Source: an uncultured Oscillospiraceae bacterium
GTDB lineage: Bacteria > Bacillota > Clostridia > Oscillospirales > Oscillospiraceae
Length of the DNA: 51,698 nt
Assembly (NCBI GenBank): GCA_934597585.1
Contig: CAKTSA010000010.1
Location: forward strand, 1-51,698
Direction: 5' to 3'
The notes under the pieces are model-generated. The model was not told the origin of the DNA and did no database searches. It saw nothing but the letters and a program-made list of their open reading frames with translations. The position numbers and the translations under genes were made by a program. Positions 46,010-51,698 of the stretch are shown here, piece after piece (position 1 is the stretch's first letter; each line of letters begins with the position of its first letter).

Positions 46010-46244
46010 GACTATTTTTGTTGTAGCCAAAATTTTTGATAAGCAGGGTTGTATTGCCTATCGCTGCAAAACCCTGCGCGAAGCGAGGTGTTTACCGGGA
46101 ACACTGGAGTCTGTAAGAGCAGACGGAGTGCAAATCGTTGTACTCGACAGCCCCGACATCTACGCGGAGTATGCGCCTTATCAGTATGTCGATGATATGA
46201 AGACATTTATTGATATGGTATGTGAAATGAACCGCGTTGCTTAA
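45999..46244 (+). CDS. Small partner of the RelA/SpoT-fold gene, possible antitoxin
   Basis: 81 residues starting MGDKTIFVVAKIFDKQGCIA, ending DDMKTFIDMVCEMNRVA. Alternating strands and helices, a compact soluble protein; no known family. Overlaps the preceding gene by 11 bp, so it is translationally coupled. The antitoxin role is inferred from position and size only. Confidence 0.55.
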   Translation: MGDKTIFVVAKIFDKQGCIAYRCKTLREARCLPGTLESVRADGVQIVVLDSPDIYAEYAPYQYVDDMKTFIDMVCEMNRVA

Positions 46245-46339
46245 CTTACCCAGCGAAAATGACGAAGAAGGCCGCCCTGTTGGGGTGGCCTTCTTGTTGT
46301 GCGAATCATAGGGGATTCTCAAGCACACAGAGGCATGCG

Positions 46340-46473
46340 GCTCTGCGTGAAGTTCATGCGGATGGAAGTTTTGACCGTGCCTGAGCTGTATGGAAGTCGC
46401 TGTATTTGCGTCGATTAGTGTAAATATGAATGGGCTATTGATTGAATTTTGCACGAATATTTGCTATGCTGCG
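46340..46473. repeat. Imperfect repeat, copy B
   Basis: See 45171-45303. This copy precedes the racemase gene. Its TTGAAT...TATGCT pair (17-bp spacer) could be the racemase promoter, and the corresponding TTGGGC...TATGCT pair lies in copy A, so the repeats may be promoter modules duplicated with their cargo. Confidence 0.6.
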
Positions 46474-46512
46474 GTCTGTATCTGAGAGGTTATTTGCGAA
46501 AGGGGTTTCGAC

Positions 46513-47205
46513 ATGAAAACAATAGGTCTACTTGGTGGAATGAGCTGGGAGAGTACCGCTCATTACTACCAAATCATCAACGAGGAAGTGCAGAACAAGC
46601 TGGGCGGATTACATTCGGCCAAAATTGTTCTGTATAGTGTGGAGTTTTCTGAAATCGAGCAATATCAATCCAGCGGCCAATGGGAGAAGTGCGGCGAGAT
46701 ATTGGGAAAAGCTGCCAAGAGCCTTGAGGCTGCCGGAGCGGATTTCATCCTGATTTGCACGAATACAATTCACAAGGTCGCCCCACAGATTGCTTCCGCA
46801 ATTCAGATACCAATTATGCACATCGCGGATGCAACTGCCGATGAACTTGAAAAATGCGACATCAGGCGCGTGGGACTTCTGGGGACGAAGTACACGATGA
46901 CGCAGGATTTTTATAAAGACCGCTTAGCCGGCAGGGGAATCGGGGTGCTGATTCCGGACGCTGCCGATGTGGACGTGATAAATACGGTTATATTTGAAGA
47001 ACTGTGTGTCGGTAAAATCAACGAGGAGTCCCGAAAGGAATTCCAGCGGATTATTGGGGAACTGAGAGAGAAGGGAGCAGAGGGCATCATCTTGGGCTGC
47101 ACCGAGCTGGGTCTGCTGATTCGGCAGTCTGATGTTTCTGTCTCCCTATTTGATACGACTGTCATTCACGCAAAAAGGGCAGTTCAAATTGCACTGGAGG
47201 ATTGA
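46513..47205 (+). CDS. Aspartate/glutamate racemase family protein
   Basis: 230 residues, starting MKTIGLLGGMSWESTAHYYQ, the family opening. Both catalytic cysteines are present in ILICTNTIHK and ILGCTELGLL. Cofactor-independent racemase acting on aspartate, glutamate or a related substrate; D-amino acids feed peptidoglycan. ATG at 46513 follows GAAAGGGG. Stands alone between the toxSAS-like pair and two lipoproteins. Confidence 0.9.
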   Translation: MKTIGLLGGMSWESTAHYYQIINEEVQNKLGGLHSAKIVLYSVEFSEIEQYQSSGQWEKCGEILGKAAKSLEAAGADFILICTNTIHKVAPQIASAIQIPIMHIADATADELEKCDIRRVGLLGTKYTMTQDFYKDRLAGRGIGVLIPDAADVDVINTVIFEELCVGKINEESRKEFQRIIGELREKGAEGIILGCTELGLLIRQSDVSVSLFDTTVIHAKRAVQIALED

Positions 47206-47246
47206 CTGGCATTCCCCTCAGGCGCGGAAGCGCTGCTGCATAGGAA

Positions 47247-47288
47247 AAGCGCTCCTGCGAGGTCGATCCTCGCAGGAGCGCTTTTTTG
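47247..47288 (+). terminator. Terminator after the racemase gene
   Basis: AAGCGCTCCTGCGAGG / CCTCGCAGGAGCGCTT perfect 16-bp stem with TCGAT loop and TTTTTT tail. Confidence 0.9.
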
Positions 47289-47312
47289 TTTCAGGCGTCG
47301 AGAGAGCTGTGC

Positions 47313-48080
47313 TTATCCGCCGAGGCCCTCCAAAGTCAGTACCTGCTCGTATGAGTCCGCACCGGCGATAGAGCCGATGGGCAGCACCACATGGAGCTTT
47401 CCAGCGCCGTCGGCGTATGTTCGAGCGTCCATATTGATGTTCTCGTCGGACAGCGTCCAATCACGACGTTCCGTCAGGAACTCATCCATATCACCGCCCG
47501 CAATAGCTCCCCACTGTGTATCGAACGTTGCAGCGGCAGCGCGGCGCACCACCTCCAAGAAGGCTGTCTCGTCCACATTCAGCGCCTTCAGCAAATCCGC
47601 TGTTGTGAGCTGCTGGCCACTGGCGATGTCATACAGGTAGACGTTATAGCTGTTTATATCGGCATCCCAGCCGCAGGAGACCACCAGCGACAGGATGTTT
47701 TCATACTGATATTTCTCCCACGCTACGTAGAAGCAGGACAGGCTGACCTTATCCGCAACGGTTTCCAGTACGCTGTCCACAATAGGACTGTACTCATCGG
47801 AGATAGCCTTGTTGATGGCTTCCGCGCCCTGTGTGTCCGCCTCGATTTGAGGCACACGGTAGGTATAGTGGCCGCTGTTGCCCACGCCGTCGGTGTAGTC
47901 GAAGTCCTCGTTATACAGTTCCGTGATTTGGGGAGCTTCATAAGACGTGTCGGGCGTTTCGGCCTGATGGTCGTTCTGTTCGTTGTTGTTATTGTTGTCT
48001 GCCTCGTTGGGTGTCGTGCCGCAAGCGGCCAGCGTAAAAAGCATTGCTGCGGTCAGCAGCATGGTCAAAATCTTTTTCAT
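47313..48080 (-). CDS. Lipoprotein with RsiV/DUF3298-like region
   Basis: 255 residues. Lipoprotein signal MKKILTMLLTAAMLFTLAAC with lipobox LAAC at residue 20, then an Asn-rich linker. The mature part (SGHYTYRVPQIEADTQGAEA, then NKAISDEY) resembles DUF3298/RsiV-like extracellular domains. ATG at 48080 follows AAGGAGG. Thirteen bases after the neighbouring lipoprotein stop, so the two are an operon. Function unknown. Confidence 0.75.
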   Translation of the reverse strand: MKKILTMLLTAAMLFTLAACGTTPNEADNNNNNEQNDHQAETPDTSYEAPQITELYNEDFDYTDGVGNSGHYTYRVPQIEADTQGAEAINKAISDEYSPIVDSVLETVADKVSLSCFYVAWEKYQYENILSLVVSCGWDADINSYNVYLYDIASGQQLTTADLLKALNVDETAFLEVVRRAAAATFDTQWGAIAGGDMDEFLTERRDWTLSDENINMDARTYADGAGKLHVVLPIGSIAGADSYEQVLTLEGLGG

Positions 48081-48093
48081 TCGAATATCCTCC

Positions 48094-49134
48094 TTACTTC
48101 CACGAGAACCGCCCCACAACGGCCTCCGTGTACTGGTCGTCCGTGATAGCCGTATACCGCTCCCCGTCATACCAATCGGTAAAGCCGTTGTCCGTCTGAT
48201 AAATCTTGCCGGTCTCCGTGTCCATCACCCGCTCAAAGCCCATGGTGGCATCGCTCTGCTTTTGGCTGATGATGTCCTGACTGGTGTTCCGGCTTTCCCA
48301 CGAGGACATGATGGCATCCTGCATCTCGTTGGCAGACTGGCTCAGCTGCTGGGACTGCTGCATGGCCGCGTCGCTCTGCGCCATAGCGGAGGAGGTGTAG
48401 CTGCCGGAATAGTCCAGGCTGCCCAAGCTCCGCGTCAGGATGTCCTCCCAATTCTGGAACATTCCCTTCTCAGCGGAAACGATGGTAGTGCTGTACGCCA
48501 TATAGTACCCGCCAAGGCCGGGGATGGGGAAGGGCACAAGCTCCACCGAGCACATACCCTCCGCTTCGATGCTACCCTGCGTAAACTCCGCACGCAGCAC
48601 GCCGGCTGTCCCACCCAAAGAGCCGGTGGCGTCAAAGGCCTCCGTCACCGTGAAATTTTCATACTGTGGGAAGTGAAGACTGCTGTAAAACGGTTCTGCA
48701 GCCACCGCCGACAGATACTGCGGCAGCACATCAAAGTAGCCCTTCACGGACTCCTCGGCCATCACAGGGAACGCTGCGTAGGCAGCATTCCAGTACGTAT
48801 AGTTCTGCTTCAGGAAATCGTCCACAAACAGCGGCTCTGCCTTCAGGATATACAAGATCTGATTTACGCTGCACGCGGGGTCATAAGCCCGCAAAGCGTG
48901 GTACATCCCCGCATTGGACGTAGCGGCTTCCACCGACCAGCCCTGCGGAATGCTCATGGAAAAATCAGCACAGCTATATGGTTCCAGCTCCAGCCCGGAC
49001 GCCATAGGCGTGACGACAAATTCTTCCTGCTGCGTGTTTCCGTAGTCCTGTACGTTGTCACCGCTGTCTCCGCTGCCGCAGCCGCACAGCAGCGTCAGAG
49101 TCAAGGCCAAGATAAGACAAGTAATTTTTCTCAT
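48094..49134 (-). CDS. Lipoprotein of unknown function
   Basis: 346 residues with signal peptide ending LTLLCGC (lipobox Cys about residue 19), an acidic linker and a folded part with FSMSIPQGWSVEAAT, a motif seen in some lipoproteins with a PsbP/DUF-type fold. A Gln/Ser-rich helical stretch follows (AMAQSDAAMQQSQQLSQSAN). First gene of the two-lipoprotein operon; likely a cell-surface sensor or binding pair. No homologue recognised. Confidence 0.7.
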   Translation of the reverse strand: MRKITCLILALTLTLLCGCGSGDSGDNVQDYGNTQQEEFVVTPMASGLELEPYSCADFSMSIPQGWSVEAATSNAGMYHALRAYDPACSVNQILYILKAEPLFVDDFLKQNYTYWNAAYAAFPVMAEESVKGYFDVLPQYLSAVAAEPFYSSLHFPQYENFTVTEAFDATGSLGGTAGVLRAEFTQGSIEAEGMCSVELVPFPIPGLGGYYMAYSTTIVSAEKGMFQNWEDILTRSLGSLDYSGSYTSSAMAQSDAAMQQSQQLSQSANEMQDAIMSSWESRNTSQDIISQKQSDATMGFERVMDTETGKIYQTDNGFTDWYDGERYTAITDDQYTEAVVGRFSWK

Positions 49135-49209
49135 AAGTCTCCTCCCCGCACCAAGTATGCCTTGAGTATATCATAAGTTTCACCCCACCGCAACGTGCTT
49201 GAAAAGCGA

Positions 49210-49238
49210 TTGACGCTCTTTGGGGAAAAGCATATAAT
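49210..49238 (+). promoter_or_regulatory. Promoter of the structured RNA
   Basis: TTGACG (49210-49215), 17-bp spacer, TATAAT (49233-49238). No coding frame with a ribosome binding site follows. Confidence 0.85.
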
Positions 49239-49244
49239 ACGCAT

Positions 49245-49505
49245 TGGAGCAGTAATGCGTCCCAGTGTGAGAGCACTGTAAAAAGTTGTGCTGGATATGG
49301 GACAGGATAAACACCCATAACTGTTGGCATTTTAACTGGGTGTCGTGGCTGGCAACGAGCAGTAACTGTTGTAGTCCACGCAGGGGACTTAAATTACCTG
49401 CGCCAACAGATGTTCTGATGAGGAATGTCACGGCTGACAACCAGCAGAAAACTCTCAACCGAAAAGTGAGGGAGGAGTGAGACCCACTCCTCCCTCACTT
49501 TTTCA
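49245..49505 (+). ncRNA. Structured non-coding RNA of about 255 nt, class not certain
   Basis: Bounded by a near-consensus promoter and the very strong terminator AAGTGAGGGAGGAGTG / CACTCCTCCCTCACTT (49464-49500). Inside are several helices: GTCCCA/TGGGAC (49259, 49298), AGTG/CACT, CACCCA/TGGGTG (49312, 49337), CTGTTGGC/GCCAACAG (49321 with 49402), CGCAGG/CCTGCG (49379, 49397), GCTGG/CCAGC (49348, 49441) and TGTCA-CGGC-TGACA (49426). CTGTTG at 49366 competes for the 49404 partner. The nested and long-range pairing recalls large bacterial RNAs such as raiA, but I cannot confirm a class from memory. No protein frame is seen. Confidence 0.7.
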
Positions 49506-50024
49506 AGCGAACGCCGAGCAGAGAGGCTTATGGCAGACACCGTGCGTAAAGGAGTGTGTCTGTTAAATTATGCGGGCATCCGCTGCTCTCCCGCCCCATA
49601 CGAGGCGTTCCGGCTATGCCGCTGATCAGCAGCGTGCGGCGGCGTACCCGCTAAGGGCCTCGGACGGGGCGCGGCAAGCGTGGAACTGTCCGCGTGCCTG
49701 AAACTATACCCAGCTCTGCGGCGTGGCACAGCGAGGTTCTGAGGGGGTGTCTCGTTGTTTCGGATTCCTAAGCGTCTACGAGAGCACCAAAGCATAATGA
49801 CTTTCGTGGTGAAGCGGAAATTACGGCAATCCGCGATTGACCGCAGATTGTCCTAAAAACACAGGAGCGTGTTAAGTCATATAACACGATAGCCTGAGTG
49901 AAAATTCTAAAAGCCCGCCGAATAGTTTTACTTCACTCCACGCAACGCAGGCCGCATGATCTGTGTCTCCGCACAGATCATGCGGCCCGTCTTTCTTGAC
50001 TGCTGCAAAGGCAGGCGTTAAACC
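49506..50024. other. Non-coding stretch with one strong hairpin
   Basis: No gene with ribosome binding site or family match is visible. GGCCGCATGATCTGTG / CACAGATCATGCGGCC (49950-49987, 6-base loop) is a perfect 16-bp stem followed by CGTCTTT, likely a terminator for an unidentified transcript. The GC-rich part 49570-49800 may be an eroded gene. Confidence 0.4.
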
Positions 50025-50104
50025 TGCCGTTTCGTGCAGTAGTAAAAACTGCATAGCTGCCGTTTCGTGCAAATATCGACATTTTTAACTTGCCTTTTCG
50101 TGCA
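50025..50104 (+). repeat. Three direct repeats at exact 33-bp spacing upstream of the ATPase gene
   Basis: TGCCGTTTCGTGCA at 50025 and 50058, and TGCCTTTTCGTGCA at 50091. Equal three-turn spacing puts all copies on one face of the helix, ending 55 bp before the ATPase ATG. This is an operator array for an unknown regulator. The sequence between the copies is unrelated. Confidence 0.65.
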
Positions 50105-50159
50105 TCCCTGTGTTAAACTAAGGAAAACAACACGACTCTGAAAGTCAGGAGGAATCGGT

Positions 50160-51500
50160 ATGCTGAGGCGGAAAATTTATAATGACCTCGTCGCGTGGAA
50201 GCAGCGAAGCGGCGGGACGACAGCTCTGCTGATTGACGGAGCAAGGCGCGTTGGCAAGAGTTTCATTGCCAAGGAGTTCGCAGCGAACGAGTATAAAAGC
50301 CATATCATTATTGATTTCGGAAATGTCCCGAAGGATGTGCTGGACATCTTTGAAAATGACAGCACCGACCTCGATATGTTTTTTGCCAAGCTGTCCGTCT
50401 TCTTCGGAACACAGCTTTACAACAGAGAGTCCCTCATCGTGTTTGACGAGGTGCAGCAGTTCCCCCGCGCACGGCAGCTTATCAAGTACCTTGTGGCGGA
50501 TGGGCGCTACGATTATTTGGAAACCGGTTCTCTCATCCGGCTCAAGAAGAACGTCAAGGACATTATCATCCCATCGGAGGAGGAACATCTGGAGATGTTC
50601 CCCTTGGACTTTGAGGAATTTCTATGGGCGCTGGGTGATGAGGTCACCGTTCCGTTTATCCGGCAGGCATTCGAGGCGCGAAAACCCTTGGGTCAGGCGG
50701 TGCATCGAAAGGTCATGAACAGCTTCCGGCAGTACCTGCTGGTGGGCGGGATGCCACAATCCGTCCTCGCCTACCTGAACGGGAAGGACTTTGCCGCCTC
50801 CGATGCGGTCAAGCGGAACATCCTGCGGCTCTACCGCGACGACGTAGCCAAGTTTGCCGAGGGATACGAGGATAAGGTTTATGCGGTTTTCGACGGTATC
50901 CCCGGTCAGCTATCCAAAAAAGAAAAGAAATATCGCCTGAGTTCGCTGGGCGAAAATGCGCGTTTTCGTTCCTATGAGGATTCCTTTATCTGGCTGAACG
51001 AGGCGATGGTGGTCAACACCTGCTTCAACGCCACCGACCCCAATGTAGGGCTTGCCCTCAGCGCCGACCACACCACACAGAAATGCTACATGGCAGACAC
51101 GGGACTGCTGGTAACACAGACGTTCATGGACAAGGGCTATACAGACAACGAGTTATATAAAGCCATTCTCTTTGACAAGCTGGATGTAAATGAGGGCATG
51201 ATTTTGGAGAACATGGTGGCACAGATGCTCCGGTGCCGTGGGCATAAGCTCTACTTCTACTCCCGCTGCGATAAGGAGCATCGGGAAAACCACATGGAGG
51301 TTGATTTCCTGATTGCCGAGGGTAAAAAAGTAGCCCCCATCGAAGTAAAGTCCGGCAACTACCGCAGCCACGCATCGTTGGACAAATTCCGCGCAAAGTT
51401 TTCCTCGAAAATAGGTGAGTCCTATATTCTCTACACAAAGGATGTCATGCGCTCCGATAACATCCTCCATCTGCCCATCTACATGGCAATGTTTCTGTGA
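50160..51500 (+). CDS. AAA-family ATPase with C-terminal DUF4143 nuclease-like domain
   Basis: 446 residues. Walker A LLIDGARRVGKSFIAKEFA, Walker B SLIVFDEVQQFP, then LETGSLIRLKKN. DUF4143 from about residue 215 onward with MEVDFLI ... APIEVKSGNYRS, a PD-(D/E)xK-like arrangement. Such ATPases are frequent in accessory regions of gut bacteria. The role is unknown, with DNA-linked or defence functions suggested by the nuclease-like end. ATG at 50160 follows AGGAGG. Preceded by the 33-bp repeat array, followed by its own terminator. Confidence 0.85.
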   Translation: MLRRKIYNDLVAWKQRSGGTTALLIDGARRVGKSFIAKEFAANEYKSHIIIDFGNVPKDVLDIFENDSTDLDMFFAKLSVFFGTQLYNRESLIVFDEVQQFPRARQLIKYLVADGRYDYLETGSLIRLKKNVKDIIIPSEEEHLEMFPLDFEEFLWALGDEVTVPFIRQAFEARKPLGQAVHRKVMNSFRQYLLVGGMPQSVLAYLNGKDFAASDAVKRNILRLYRDDVAKFAEGYEDKVYAVFDGIPGQLSKKEKKYRLSSLGENARFRSYEDSFIWLNEAMVVNTCFNATDPNVGLALSADHTTQKCYMADTGLLVTQTFMDKGYTDNELYKAILFDKLDVNEGMILENMVAQMLRCRGHKLYFYSRCDKEHRENHMEVDFLIAEGKKVAPIEVKSGNYRSHASLDKFRAKFSSKIGESYILYTKDVMRSDNILHLPIYMAMFL

Positions 51501-51530
51501 CCAATATGCAGCCAGCCGGCTGCCATCTAA

Positions 51531-51565
51531 GCGAGAGGCGATCCGCAATGCGGATCGCCTCTCGC
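51531..51565 (+). terminator. Terminator after the ATPase gene
   Basis: GCGAGAGGCGATCCGC-AAT-GCGGATCGCCTCTCGC, a perfect 16-bp stem; the tail is not T-rich. Confidence 0.65.
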
Positions 51566-51633
51566 CTCAGTCTGTCAAAAAACTACCCAAACGCCCCTGT
51601 TTCTGCTATAATAGAAGAAAGGGGGGTGTTTAC

Positions 51634-51698
51634 ATGGAAGGCTGGAGAAAAGACGCACGGCATGAGCCAATCATCGTAGATTTGGAGGCGCTGGTGCC
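51634..51698 (+). CDS. Start of a probable IS1182-like transposase, cut by window edge
   Basis: Only about 21 residues: MEGWRKDARHEPIIVDLEAL, then VP. The V-D-L-E-A-L-V-P stretch is like the opening of IS1182-family transposases. TATAAT lies at 51606-51611 and AAAGGGGGG before the ATG. The family call is weak because the rest is outside the window. Confidence 0.4.
   Translation, partial: MEGWRKDARHEPIIVDLEALV

Noticed and set aside
47983..49176. Plus-strand open frame opposite the second lipoprotein
   Set aside because: No ribosome binding site; the minus strand has a perfect lipoprotein signal and coding pattern.
50025..50104. CRISPR array
   Set aside because: Only three 14-bp copies with 19-bp gaps, no cas genes, and a promoter-proximal location; better explained as operators.

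Overview
The window looks like a chromosome segment of a GC-rich, low-branching Clostridia member (Oscillospiraceae-like). That is inferred from the gene set and codon use: pgk/tpiA, prs-pth-mfd-foldase, a clostridial thiolase, a RelQ-type alarmone synthetase, strong AGGAGG ribosome binding sites, and a surface protein with a SPQTGD sorting signal. No species can be named from the sequence alone.

Layout. (1) 1-18.6 kb is GC-rich housekeeping DNA: tpiA (cut by the window edge), a stray copy of the pgk 3' end, pgk, trmL, a GlmU-like acetyltransferase with an eroded N-terminus, prs, pth, mfd, a PrsA/SurA-like foldase, thiolase, tRNA-Leu and initiator tRNA, a frameshifted XRE gene, then the leftward operon pyrF-like / phosphatase-GNAT fusion / ygiQ, a YtxH-like protein and a small alarmone synthetase. 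(2) 18,603-40,143 is an AT-rich, about 21.5 kb prophage inserted in a tRNA-Ser(GGA) gene and bounded by 62-bp direct repeats. (3) 40.1-51.7 kb is a mosaic of mobile-element remnants and accessory genes: an integrase lacking its 5' end, a sortase-type surface protein, an antitoxin-like gene, a RelA/SpoT-fold gene with a small overlapping partner (possible toxSAS system), an Asp/Glu racemase, two lipoproteins, a highly structured non-coding RNA with its own promoter and terminator, a DUF4143-type ATPase with an operator-like repeat array, and the start of a likely transposase.

The main discovery is that the prophage reads TAG as an amino acid, most probably glutamine. Under the standard code its leftward genes break into dozens of abutting fragments. 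Every break is TAG, the fragments stay in one frame, and the joined proteins have normal family lengths: TerS, TerL, portal, minor head protein, scaffold, capsid, head-tail proteins, tail tube, tape measure, tail tip, fibres, holin-like protein, GIY-YIG nuclease and a replication-like protein. I counted about 58 in-frame TAG codons in 25 genes. These genes stop only at TAA or TGA. The integrase, a 107-residue protein on the plus strand and the small RHH regulator contain no TAG. So the integration module is readable in the standard code while the structural module is not, which would make late expression depend on an amber-suppressing tRNA. I found no such tRNA inside the prophage. The tail chaperone gene combines TAG reassignment with a -1 frameshift site (AAACCCA).

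The phage resembles a small siphovirus with SPP1-like portal and gp7-like proteins. It has no recognisable endolysin, repressor or DNA polymerase. Recurrent ATCGTGTTG motifs in the att core and both arms, a three-copy 23-bp repeat, and two non-coding stretches near the right end complete the element.
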